Of a DNA stretch of 64,000 bases, positions 9,121 to 17,061 are shown one piece after another. The notes under the pieces are model-generated. The model was not told where the DNA came from, ran no database searches, and saw only the letters and a program-made list of their open reading frames with translations. The translations under genes and the position numbers were made by a program. Every line of letters begins with the position of its first letter. Positions within the stretch are counted from its first letter, which is position 1. The DNA is from an uncultured Eubacteriales bacterium (GTDB lineage: Bacteria; Bacillota; Clostridia; Oscillospirales; Acutalibacteraceae), in assembly GCA_934476085.1 (NCBI GenBank), contig CAKSNE010000005.1, positions 42,310 to 106,309 on the forward strand. The letters are read 5' to 3'.

Positions 9121-9462
9121 ATGGATGATTGTTTATTTTGCAAAATTATAAACGGCGAAATTCCATCAACAAAAGTATATGAAGATGAATTTCTTTATGC
9201 TTTTAAAGATATTAATCCGCAAGCACCGTTTCATGTTCTTATAATTCCAAAAGAACATATTAATTCTGCGGCCGATATTACTGAAGAAAATGCTGATATT
9301 GTATCAAAAGTTTTTGTTGTTGCCGCTAAAATTGCTAAAGAAAATAATCTTGATAACGGGTTTAGAATTGTTACAAATTCAGGCGAATATGGTTGTCAAT
9401 CTGTTCATCATATTCACTTCCATTTGTTGTCAGGCAAAAAATTAAGCGAAAAAATGTGTTAG
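9121..9462 (+). CDS. Histidine triad (HIT) family nucleotide hydrolase
   Basis: A 113-residue HinT-like protein, the usual size. The family hydrolyses phosphoramidate bonds of nucleotides such as adenosine 5'-phosphoramidates. It opens with DCLFCKIINGEIPS and ends with the triad motif HHIHFHLL, where the central His is the nucleophile. It is cytosolic, with no signal peptide. It begins 12 bases after alaS with an AAGGAG site, so it is co-transcribed. The gene pair alaS-hit could reflect removal of aminoacyl-adenylate by-products, but this is inference. Confidence 0.93.
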   Translation: MDDCLFCKIINGEIPSTKVYEDEFLYAFKDINPQAPFHVLIIPKEHINSAADITEENADIVSKVFVVAAKIAKENNLDNGFRIVTNSGEYGCQSVHHIHFHLLSGKKLSEKMC

Positions 9463-9474
9463 GACGTGTGGAAA

Positions 9475-10011
9475 ATGGAAACATATAAAATGACTATTGC
9501 GGGACTTGAAAGAGAGTTGCCTATTTTTAAACTTAATGATGAATTGTCAATTGCTGCGTTCATTATGTTCGGCGATGCTGAAATTACTGTCGCATCAGCA
9601 AGAGAATTATTGAAAAAAGTTCCTGATTTTGATTATATTTTAACTCCGGAAGCAAAATCAATTCCGCTTGCTCACGAAATGTCAAGACAAAGCGGTAAAA
9701 AGTATTTTGTTGCCAGAAAAGGCGAAAAAGTTTATATGGGCAACAGTTTTTCTGTAGAAGTAAAATCTATTACAACTAAAAAGGTTCAAAAACTTTATCT
9801 CGGTGAACTCGATGTTGAAGAGATGAAAGGCAAGAATGTTTTGATTGTTGATGATGTTATTTCAACCGGCGAATCACTTATCGCTGTTAAAAAGTTAGCC
9901 GAAGAAGCAGGTGCTAATATTGTTGCCAGTTGTGCAGTTTTAGCAGAAGGCGACGCTGCGAAAAGAGAAGATATTATTTTCTTAGAGCCATTACCGCTCA
10001 TCACAAAATAA
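9475..10011 (+). CDS. Type I phosphoribosyltransferase, adenine PRT-like
   Basis: A 178-residue protein with the PRPP-binding signature VLIVDDVISTGESL near residues 118-131 and an upstream flexible-loop region. Type I phosphoribosyltransferases join a base to PRPP. The N-terminal part (ELPIFKLNDELSIAAFIMFGD) differs from classical Apt, so this may be one of the PRTase-fold proteins with altered substrate or regulatory role. I choose the ATG at 9475; a GTG nine bases upstream in frame lies only one base after the AGGA site, whereas the ATG is 10 bases away. It starts 12 bases after the HIT gene. Confidence 0.8.
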   Translation: METYKMTIAGLERELPIFKLNDELSIAAFIMFGDAEITVASARELLKKVPDFDYILTPEAKSIPLAHEMSRQSGKKYFVARKGEKVYMGNSFSVEVKSITTKKVQKLYLGELDVEEMKGKNVLIVDDVISTGESLIAVKKLAEEAGANIVASCAVLAEGDAAKREDIIFLEPLPLITK

Positions 10012-10029
10012 AAAGGATTTTATATTATA

Positions 10030-10632
10030 ATGCAGTTTGAAAAAGCATATTTTGAGGCGGCTTTTGGCACGCCAAAACAATTATCGAAGTCAGATTTAAA
10101 AGAAGTGGCGTTTTCGGGAAGATCAAATGTTGGAAAAAGTTCGCTTATTAATAAGGTTTTAAACCGCAAAAAACTTGCTAAAGTAAGCTCGCAGCCGGGC
10201 AAAACGGTTACAATTAACTTTTATAATCTTGTTGATGCAAGACTTGTTGATTTGCCTGGTTACGGATATGCAAAAGTTTCAGCGGGCGAAAAAAGGCGTT
10301 GGGCTGATTTGATGGAGGCGTATTTTTCAACCAATAGAAATATTGCTCTTGTAGTTCAGTTGGTCGATATGCGTCATAAACCGAGTGAACTTGACCTTGA
10401 TATGATTGATTATCTGGAACAAATGAATTTTCCGTTTGTTTTGGCACTTACAAAATCTGATAAACTTAATAAAACGGAGTATAAAAAGCGTTTGGAATCT
10501 TTAGAGGAAGAACTTGCATTTTTAGATAATAAACCTGATATGATTCCTGTTTCTTCATTAAACGGAGATGGAATTGAGCAACTAAAAAATTATATTTCAT
10601 TAAAAGTAGAAGGAGAACAAAATGTTTACTAG
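10030..10632 (+). CDS. engB: Ribosome biogenesis GTPase EngB/YsxC
   Basis: Small essential TRAFAC GTPase acting in assembly of the large ribosomal subunit. The 200 residues show all G motifs: GRSNVGKS (G1), DLPGYG (G3), TKSD (G4) and VSSLNGDG (G5). It lies between the phosphoribosyltransferase and lysA, and its 3' end overlaps the lysA start by 11 bases. Confidence 0.96.
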   Translation: MQFEKAYFEAAFGTPKQLSKSDLKEVAFSGRSNVGKSSLINKVLNRKKLAKVSSQPGKTVTINFYNLVDARLVDLPGYGYAKVSAGEKRRWADLMEAYFSTNRNIALVVQLVDMRHKPSELDLDMIDYLEQMNFPFVLALTKSDKLNKTEYKKRLESLEEELAFLDNKPDMIPVSSLNGDGIEQLKNYISLKVEGEQNVY

Positions 10633-11914
10633 TGAATGTTTAAACGTAGAAAACGGAAATCTTACAATCGGCGGTATGGATACCGTTGAACTCGCAAAAC
10701 AGTTTTCTACTCCGCTTTATGTTATGGATGAAGATACTGTTCGTAAAAATTGCAGACTTTTTAAAGAGTCTATTGATAAAAATTATGAAAAAGGTCTTGT
10801 TTTGTATGCCAGCAAAGCGTTAAACTGCCTTGAAATGTGCAGAATTGTAAATGAAGAAGGCTTAGGTCTTGACTGTGTTTCAGGCGGCGAAATTTATACC
10901 GCATTAAAAGCAGGTTTTCCTGCTGATAAAATTTATTTCCACGGAAATAATAAAACTACAGACGAAATGGTTTATGCTGTTGAAAACAACATTGGCGTAG
11001 TTATCGTTGATAATGTTTTTGAACTTGAAGAGTTAAATCAAATTGCAAAAGATCATAATAAAAACGTTAATGTTATGTTCAGAATTAAGCCCGGTATCGA
11101 CGCACATACTCATGACTTTATCAGAACAGGTCAAATTGACAGTAAATTTGGCTTTGCTCTTGAAAACGGCGAGGCATTTGATGCAGTAAAACGCTCAATT
11201 AGTATGTCTAATCTTACTTTAATCGGACTTCATTGTCATATCGGCTCACAAATTTTTGGCGATATGCCGTTTGTTGAAGCCGCAAAAGTAATGATGAACT
11301 TCTATAAAAAAATTAAAGACGAATTATCACTCGAACTGACCGCACTCAACCTTGGCGGCGGTTTTGCAATCAAGTATTTGGAAACCGATGAACACGTTGG
11401 CTATGAGTTATATATGAAAGATGTTGCCGATGTTATCAATGGTTTTTGTAAAGAAAACAACATTGTTGTTCCTATGATTTTAATTGAGCCGGGTCGTTCA
11501 ATCGTTGGTGCTGCCGGTATCACTTTATATAAAGTTGGTGCAGTAAAAGAAATTGAAAACGTAAGAAATTATGTTACTATTGACGGCGGTATGGGCGATA
11601 ACCCAAGATATGCTCTTTATCAATGTGATTATCAAGTGATTGTTGCTAATAAGGCTGATAAGGCTCGTGATTATACTGCAACCATTGCAGGTAAATGCTG
11701 TGAAAGTGGCGACTTGATACAAGAAAATGTTAAAATTCCTAAACCTGAAAAAGGTGATATTTTAGCAGTTTTATCAACAGGTGCTTATAACTATTCTATG
11801 GCTTCTAATTACAATAGAATTCCAAGACCTGAAATGATTATGGTTAAGGATAAAAAGGCCAGAACAATTATTAAAAGAGAAACTTATGAGGATATTGTCA
11901 GAAATGACATTTAG
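10622..11914 (+). CDS. lysA: Diaminopimelate decarboxylase
   Basis: Last step of lysine biosynthesis: meso-diaminopimelate to lysine plus CO2, PLP-dependent, cytosolic. The 430 residues are a fold-type III enzyme. The PLP lysine is in LYASKALNCLEM near the N-terminus; HCHIGSQI, LNLGGGFAIKY and EPGRSIVG are typical phosphate- and substrate-binding segments, and CCESGDLI supplies the catalytic Cys. The ATG at 10622 has AAGGAG upstream, inside the end of engB. No other lysine genes are nearby. Confidence 0.97.
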   Translation: MFTSECLNVENGNLTIGGMDTVELAKQFSTPLYVMDEDTVRKNCRLFKESIDKNYEKGLVLYASKALNCLEMCRIVNEEGLGLDCVSGGEIYTALKAGFPADKIYFHGNNKTTDEMVYAVENNIGVVIVDNVFELEELNQIAKDHNKNVNVMFRIKPGIDAHTHDFIRTGQIDSKFGFALENGEAFDAVKRSISMSNLTLIGLHCHIGSQIFGDMPFVEAAKVMMNFYKKIKDELSLELTALNLGGGFAIKYLETDEHVGYELYMKDVADVINGFCKENNIVVPMILIEPGRSIVGAAGITLYKVGAVKEIENVRNYVTIDGGMGDNPRYALYQCDYQVIVANKADKARDYTATIAGKCCESGDLIQENVKIPKPEKGDILAVLSTGAYNYSMASNYNRIPRPEMIMVKDKKARTIIKRETYEDIVRNDI

Positions 11915-11937
11915 TCCTTATATTAAGGAGAAAACTT

Positions 11938-13206
11938 ATGTTTATAGATGTTGCCAAAATCCACGTTAAAGCCGGCGATGGCGGCGATGGTGCAGTTACT
12001 TTTCATCGTGAAAAATATGTTGCAAATGGCGGTCCTGACGGTGGCGACGGTGGTAAGGGCGGTGACATAGTGTTTGTTGCCGATAAACACTTGACAACAC
12101 TTGCAGACTTTAGATATAAACGAAAATACACTGCTGAAAACGGACAACGCGGCGGCGGAAATCGTTGTTATGGTAAATCAGGTGCTGATACTGTTATTAA
12201 AGTGCCTGTTGGTACTGTTTTTAAAGATACAAATAGCGGTAGAATTATGGCTGATCTTGCTGACGGTGAAAGCTTTGTCGCAGCAAAAGGCGGTAAAGGC
12301 GGATGGGGTAATACTCATTTTGCTACTGCAACCAGACAAATTCCGCGTTTTTCAAAAGCAGGCAATCCGGGTGAAGAATTTGATATTACTATGGAATTAA
12401 AATTGCTTGCTGATGTTGGACTTTTGGGTTATCCTAACGTTGGAAAATCTACTTTGGTTTCGGTTGTATCTCAGGCAAAGCCTAAAATTGCAAACTATCA
12501 TTTCACAACACTAACACCTGTGCTTGGTGTTGTCAGGGTAGATGATGAATGCTCATTTGTAATGGCTGATATTCCCGGTGTAATAGAAGGAGCAGGTGAG
12601 GGTGCAGGACTTGGTCATCAATTTTTACGTCACGTTGAGCGTTGTAGATTGCTTATTCACGTTGTTGATGTTTCAGGCTCTGAAGGAAGAGATCCTATTG
12701 AAGATTTTGAAACAATTAACAAAGAATTAAAAGTTTTTTCACCTGAACTAAGTACTCGACCACAGGTAGTAGCAGGCAACAAAATTGATATGGCTGAGCC
12801 TGAACAAATTGAAAAATTTAAAAACTATATCGAGAGTAAAGGTTTAAAATATTTTTCAATCTGTGCACCGATTTTAGAGGGCACTGCTGATTTAATTAAT
12901 TATGTTGCTAAAGAATTGCAAAACTTGCCTCCGATTTTAAAATATGAGGCTGAGCAAGCACCTGAAATTGAAGTAAAACAGGAAAATAACGAGTTTGAAA
13001 TTGTTAAACATAAAGATTATTATGAAGTCAAAGCCGAGTGGATTCATCCGCTTATGGATAAGACCAATCCTAATGACTTTGAACAGTTGCAGTATTTCCA
13101 AACTGTGCTTGAAAAGTCTGGTATTATTGAAGGTTTGCGTAATGCAGGTGTTCAAAACGGCGATACTGTTGTAATTTATGATTTTGAATTCGATTTTCTT
13201 GATTAA
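11938..13206 (+). CDS. obg: Obg/CgtA GTPase
   Basis: GTPase of 50S ribosome assembly with roles in stress and, in Bacillus, sporulation onset. The 422 residues have the three parts expected: the glycine-rich Obg fold (residues 1-158, many GGDGG-type repeats), the GTPase domain (GYPNVGKS, DIPGVIEGA, NKID) and the C-terminal OCT domain found in Gram-positive versions. It is followed after 8 bases by mrnC. Confidence 0.97.
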   Translation: MFIDVAKIHVKAGDGGDGAVTFHREKYVANGGPDGGDGGKGGDIVFVADKHLTTLADFRYKRKYTAENGQRGGGNRCYGKSGADTVIKVPVGTVFKDTNSGRIMADLADGESFVAAKGGKGGWGNTHFATATRQIPRFSKAGNPGEEFDITMELKLLADVGLLGYPNVGKSTLVSVVSQAKPKIANYHFTTLTPVLGVVRVDDECSFVMADIPGVIEGAGEGAGLGHQFLRHVERCRLLIHVVDVSGSEGRDPIEDFETINKELKVFSPELSTRPQVVAGNKIDMAEPEQIEKFKNYIESKGLKYFSICAPILEGTADLINYVAKELQNLPPILKYEAEQAPEIEVKQENNEFEIVKHKDYYEVKAEWIHPLMDKTNPNDFEQLQYFQTVLEKSGIIEGLRNAGVQNGDTVVIYDFEFDFLD

Positions 13207-13214
13207 GGTGACTT

Positions 13215-13607
13215 ATGTTAGAATTAAATTTTGAATTTGACGTTAAAACTGCATCAACCGACCAGCTGGCTTTTGTTGGTGATGCAGTTTATTCTTTGTT
13301 AGTAAGAGAATATTTATGCAAAGTCGGCAAGTGCCGTTCTAATGATTTGCATACCGCATCTGCAAAAATTGTTAAGGCTAATTCGCAGGCAAATGCATAC
13401 AAAGCAATAGAAAATATGCTTAGTGAAAAAGAAATTTCTGTTTATAAACGTGGCAGAAATGCACATAATAACCATAAACCAAAAAATTCAACCGAGTGTG
13501 ATTATCACAGTGCAACAGGTTTTGAAGCTCTTTTTGGTTATTTGTATTTGGCTAAACAAAACGAAAGATTAATAGAACTTTTTAATATAATTTCAAAGGG
13601 TTTTTAG
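13215..13607 (+). CDS. mrnC: Mini-ribonuclease III
   Basis: A 130-residue RNase III catalytic domain without a dsRNA-binding domain, as in Bacillus MrnC, which matures 23S rRNA ends. The family motif is visible as LAFVGDAVYSLLVREYL with the catalytic acidic residue, and a second acidic cluster lies in GFEALFGYLYLA. It sits right after obg with an AAGGTGA site, grouping two 50S-related genes. Confidence 0.92.
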   Translation: MLELNFEFDVKTASTDQLAFVGDAVYSLLVREYLCKVGKCRSNDLHTASAKIVKANSQANAYKAIENMLSEKEISVYKRGRNAHNNHKPKNSTECDYHSATGFEALFGYLYLAKQNERLIELFNIISKGF

Positions 13608-13648
13608 TTTACATAACACGCATACATATTTTTAAGGAGATTTTGCGT

Positions 13649-14491
13649 GTGAGTTTAAAATCCAAAAAATTAGATATTGTTTATTACATTGTTGGCAGTT
13701 TGCTAATTGCGATTGGTGTTTCTTCGTTTACTGCACCGAATGATATTGCTGCCGGTGGATTTACAGGTGTCGGAACAATTTTTTATTCGATTTTTGACAT
13801 TCCTGTAGGTACAACTGTTTTGCTTTTAAATGTGCCTGTTTTCATTATCGCGGCAAACAAATTCGGTATGAAATTTGTTTATAAATCAATTATAGCAACA
13901 ATGATTATGACTGTTATGATTGATGTTAGTGCAATATTTTTGCCTGTTTATAAAGGTGAGAAAATTTTAAGTGCAATCTTTGGCGGTTGCATAATGGGTG
14001 TTGGTTTAGCACTCATTTTTCTTCGTGGAGCAACAACAGGCGGAGTTGACATAATCGCAAAATTGCTCTCAGTTTATTATCCGCATTTTTCAATGGGTAA
14101 ATTGATTATGTTTTTAGATGGAATTGTTATTGTTTCATCTGCTATTGTGTATAAAAACATTGAAAATGCTCTTTTTGCGGTAGTCGCAATATTCGTTCAA
14201 TCAAAAGCAATTGATACGTTGATTTATGGCGGAGATAAAGGAAAACTAACTCTTGTAAAATCAGAGCAATGTGAAGAAATTCTCGAAAGGGTTAGTGAAA
14301 GTTTAGGCAGAATTCCGAGTTTTGTTGATAATTCGGGCGAAAACAGAAATATTATTCTTTGCGCTACTCATAGATATGAAACCGCAAAGCTTTACAAAAT
14401 CGTTAATGAAATCGACCAAACTGCGTTTATAGTAACGCTTGAAGCGGGCGAAATAATAGGAGAGGGGTTTAAAAATTTTGAGACTTCCTGA
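13649..14491 (+). CDS. YitT family membrane protein (DUF2179)
   Basis: A membrane protein of 280 residues: five or six hydrophobic segments in the first ~190 residues (starting IVYYIVGSLLIAIGV, with GATTGGVDIIAKL between segments), then a soluble C-terminal DUF2179 domain. The function of the family is unknown; transport has been suggested. I choose GTG at 13649, which is 9 bases after AAGGAG; an in-frame TTG at 13643 is only three bases from that site. The start codon lies in the 3' arm of a 7-bp perfect hairpin (13616-13622 with 13644-13650) with the ribosome site in its loop. The gene ends inside the next gene's start by 14 bases. Confidence 0.9.
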   Translation: MSLKSKKLDIVYYIVGSLLIAIGVSSFTAPNDIAAGGFTGVGTIFYSIFDIPVGTTVLLLNVPVFIIAANKFGMKFVYKSIIATMIMTVMIDVSAIFLPVYKGEKILSAIFGGCIMGVGLALIFLRGATTGGVDIIAKLLSVYYPHFSMGKLIMFLDGIVIVSSAIVYKNIENALFAVVAIFVQSKAIDTLIYGGDKGKLTLVKSEQCEEILERVSESLGRIPSFVDNSGENRNIILCATHRYETAKLYKIVNEIDQTAFIVTLEAGEIIGEGFKNFETS

Positions 14492-15821
14492 TAATTTTCT
14501 TGAAACAATGAAGGAAACATTAAAAGACGATTATGATAGTTATTTTGAATATTTAAACAAAACCCCTTATCGTGGTTTTCGTGTCAATACATTAAAAGCC
14601 GATATTGAATTTATTCGCAATAATATTGGATATGAAACAAAGCCTACACCGTTTTGTGATAAAGGATTTTATATCGACAATGAATTAAAGGGTGTTGGCA
14701 ATCATCCATATCATCATTGCGGTGCAATTTATTTACAAGAGCCGTCTGCAATGAGTGCGGTAACCGCTCTTGATGTTAAAAAAGGCGATAAAGTTCTTGA
14801 CTTATGTGCGGCTCCTGGTGGAAAATCAACTCAAATAGCCGCTGAACTTAGCGGAACAGGTCTGTTGTGGTCAAATGAATATATTGCGTCAAGAGCGAAA
14901 ATTTTATGTTCTAATTTGGAGCGTTGTGGAGTCAAAAACGCAGTTGTATCTAATGCGGATACAAAATTAATTGCTGAGAATTTAGCAGGTTTTTTTGACA
15001 AAGTTTTGGTTGATGCACCTTGTTCCGGCGAGGGTATGATTAGGCGTGAGCCAAATGCTATTACCGAATGGAAGATTGAAAACCGCAAAATGTGTGCTGA
15101 TAGGCAGATTGAGATCTTAGATAATGCCGCAAAATGTCTTAAAAAAGATGGAATTTTGGTGTATTCAACTTGCACATTGTCGTTGGAAGAAAATGAAATG
15201 ACAGTTGAAAAGTTTTTGAATTTACACCCTGAATTTGAATTAGTTGATATTAATGCTGAATTTGGACATAATGGTTATACATACTTTACTGATAATAAAA
15301 ATTTGCAAAAAACACGCAGAATTTTGTTCGCAGATGGCGGTGAAGGTCATTTTGTAGCACGTTTTAAAAAGAATTCTTATGAGAAATGCAGTGTAACTGA
15401 TTTCAAGTATAAGTTTGCAGAGAACAAAATTTTTAATGAATTTTACACTGAGTATTTTAACGATAAATGCGAAAATGTTTATGAAAATAACAATAAAATT
15501 TATTTATTGCCTGAATTTTATCCTGAAACTAAAAAAATCAAGATTATAAAAGCAGGAATCAGAGCAGGCGAGATTGTAAAAAATAGATTTGTGCCGTCAC
15601 ACGAGTTGTATATGTCTAAAAAGCCGACTGATATTAAATCTGTTGAAAATTTAATTCTTGATGATAACAGGATTAATGAGTTTTTGCACGGACTTGAAAT
15701 TGATTGTGATAAAAAAGGATATACCGCTGTTGCTGTTGATGGAATGGTTACAGGTTTCGGTAAAGCTTCTAACGGAAAATTGAAAAATCATTATCCTAAA
15801 GGACTTAGAATATTGAAATAA
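14478..15821 (+). CDS. NOL1/NOP2/Sun (RsmF-type) rRNA cytosine-C5 methyltransferase
   Basis: SAM-dependent m5C methyltransferase acting on 16S rRNA. The 447 residues have an N-terminal RNA-binding segment, the Rossmann core with SAM motif CAAPGGKSTQ, the two catalytic cysteines in DAPCSGEGMIRR and YSTCTLSLEENE, and a C-terminal RsmF-specific part with a PUA-like end. RsmF modifies C1407 in E. coli; the exact target here is inferred. The start is TTG at 14478, placed about 10 bases after a strong AGGAGAGGGG site and giving the usual RLPDNFLE N-terminus. Confidence 0.92.
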   Translation: MRLPDNFLETMKETLKDDYDSYFEYLNKTPYRGFRVNTLKADIEFIRNNIGYETKPTPFCDKGFYIDNELKGVGNHPYHHCGAIYLQEPSAMSAVTALDVKKGDKVLDLCAAPGGKSTQIAAELSGTGLLWSNEYIASRAKILCSNLERCGVKNAVVSNADTKLIAENLAGFFDKVLVDAPCSGEGMIRREPNAITEWKIENRKMCADRQIEILDNAAKCLKKDGILVYSTCTLSLEENEMTVEKFLNLHPEFELVDINAEFGHNGYTYFTDNKNLQKTRRILFADGGEGHFVARFKKNSYEKCSVTDFKYKFAENKIFNEFYTEYFNDKCENVYENNNKIYLLPEFYPETKKIKIIKAGIRAGEIVKNRFVPSHELYMSKKPTDIKSVENLILDDNRINEFLHGLEIDCDKKGYTAVAVDGMVTGFGKASNGKLKNHYPKGLRILK

Positions 15822-15857
15822 AAAATGCCTATACTATTATCAAAAGGAGATTTTAGT

Positions 15858-16292
15858 ATGGGCATTAATAATGATTATTTGTCAGATATTTATCGTGGAG
15901 TCAGAATGGGAGCTGAAACGCTTGATTCAGTTATCGCTCGCACTCACAGCAGAGATATAAAGAAAGAATTAATACGTGAAAAGCGAGTTTACAGAGATTT
16001 TGAAGACAAAACATTAAAAGAAATTAATTCACGCGGAGCATCACCTAAGCCGATTAAAGCTATGCAAAAAAATATGGCTAAAATGGGAATTGCAATGAAT
16101 ACTGCTTTTGATAAAACGCCAAGTCACATTGCGGATCTTGTTATTCAAGGCAATAATATGGGCATTATAGGAATGACAAAGGCGATTAACAATCACAAAA
16201 ACAGACGTTGCGATGAAAAAATTGAAGATTTAGCGAAAGAGTTAGTTTCAATTCAAGAAGACAATATTAAAAATTTAAAACCGTTTCTATAA
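15858..16292 (+). CDS. Small all-helical protein of unknown function
   Basis: I do not recognise this 144-residue protein with confidence. It is soluble, with no signal peptide or membrane segment, and appears all alpha-helical with heptad-like patches (ETLDSVIARTHSRDIKKEL, then KIEDLAKELVSIQEDNI). This suggests a four-helix bundle of ferritin-like type, but no complete metal ligand set is evident. The ATG at 15858 has AAGGAG at good spacing; an upstream in-frame ATG at 15825 would place that site inside the coding region. It is last of the plus-strand series and ends in a strong terminator. Confidence 0.8.
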   Translation: MGINNDYLSDIYRGVRMGAETLDSVIARTHSRDIKKELIREKRVYRDFEDKTLKEINSRGASPKPIKAMQKNMAKMGIAMNTAFDKTPSHIADLVIQGNNMGIIGMTKAINNHKNRRCDEKIEDLAKELVSIQEDNIKNLKPFL

Positions 16293-16296
16293 AGAA

Positions 16297-16335
16297 AACA
16301 CCTTATTTGAATTTAAACAAATAAGGTGTTTTTTT
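16297..16335. terminator. Bidirectional intrinsic terminator
   Basis: A perfect 13-bp stem, AACACCTTATTTG (16297-16309) with CAAATAAGGTGTT (16318-16330), is followed by T7 on the plus strand and preceded by A-rich sequence. It serves both the plus-strand series and the converging upp gene. Confidence 0.93.
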
Positions 16336-16349
16336 AATTTAATAAACTA

Positions 16350-16979
16350 TTATTTTGTGCCGAAAATTCTATCGCCTGCATCGCCAAGACCCGGAACAAT
16401 ATATCCGTTTTCATTTAATTTTTCATCAACGTTTGCACAATAAATTTCAACATCAGGATGTGCTTCTCTAAGTGCTTTAATGCCTTCAGGAGCAGCAATC
16501 ATACACAAGAATTTAATGTGTTTTCCGCCGTAGCCTTTAATTTGACGAATTGCATCTATAGCAGAACCGCCTGTTGCCAACATTGGGTCAACAACAACGA
16601 TTAAACGCTCTTCAATATCAGCAGGGAGTTTGCAGTAGTATTCGTGTGGTTCTAAAGTTTCCTCATCACGATACATACCGATATGACCGACTTTTGCAGA
16701 TGGAACAAGGTTTAACATACCGTTAACCATTCCAAGACCTGCTCTTAAAATCGGAACAACCGCCATTTTTTTACCTTTAATCATTTTTTGGGTTGTTTTT
16801 TGAATAGGTGTTTCAATTTCAACATCTTCCAAAGGTAAATCTCTCAAAGCCTCGTAGCACATAAGCATTGTAATTTCTTCAACTAACTCTCTAAACTCTT
16901 TATTAGATGTTTTTGTTTGACGAAGAATAGTTGTTTTATGCTGAATAAGTGGGTGATTAAAAATTGTTACATTTTCCAT
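16350..16979 (-). CDS. upp: Uracil phosphoribosyltransferase
   Basis: Salvages uracil: uracil plus PRPP gives UMP. The 209 residues match the family length and contain the PRPP-binding loop VVDPMLATGGSA and the uracil-binding C-terminus (NENGYIVPGLGDAGDR). It lies 82 bases downstream of the uracil permease on the same strand, making a functional uptake-and-salvage pair. A hairpin and a separate promoter occupy the gap. The ATG at 16979 follows AAAGGAG. Confidence 0.97.
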   Translation of the reverse strand: MENVTIFNHPLIQHKTTILRQTKTSNKEFRELVEEITMLMCYEALRDLPLEDVEIETPIQKTTQKMIKGKKMAVVPILRAGLGMVNGMLNLVPSAKVGHIGMYRDEETLEPHEYYCKLPADIEERLIVVVDPMLATGGSAIDAIRQIKGYGGKHIKFLCMIAAPEGIKALREAHPDVEIYCANVDEKLNENGYIVPGLGDAGDRIFGTK

Positions 16980-17000
16980 TGTATTTATAACTCCTTTTGC

Positions 17001-17036
17001 AAAAATAATAGTACAAGTTTGCCACTTGTACTATTA
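17001..17036 (-). terminator. Intrinsic terminator between permease and upp, interleaved with the upp promoter
   Basis: On the minus strand TAATAGTACAAGT (17024-17036) and its perfect complement (17006-17018) form a 13-bp stem with a 5-base loop, then T5 (17001-17005). Its 5' arm shares bases with the upp -10 hexamer at 17033-17038. Confidence 0.8.
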
Positions 17037-17061
17037 TACACTATTTTTACATAAAAATCAA
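17033..17061 (-). promoter_or_regulatory. Sigma-A promoter of upp
   Basis: TTGATT (17056-17061) and TATAAT (17033-17038) on the minus strand have a 17-base spacer. The -35 directly abuts the permease stop codon. Transcripts starting about 7 bases past the -10 would lack most of the 5' arm of the 17001-17036 hairpin. Confidence 0.65.
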
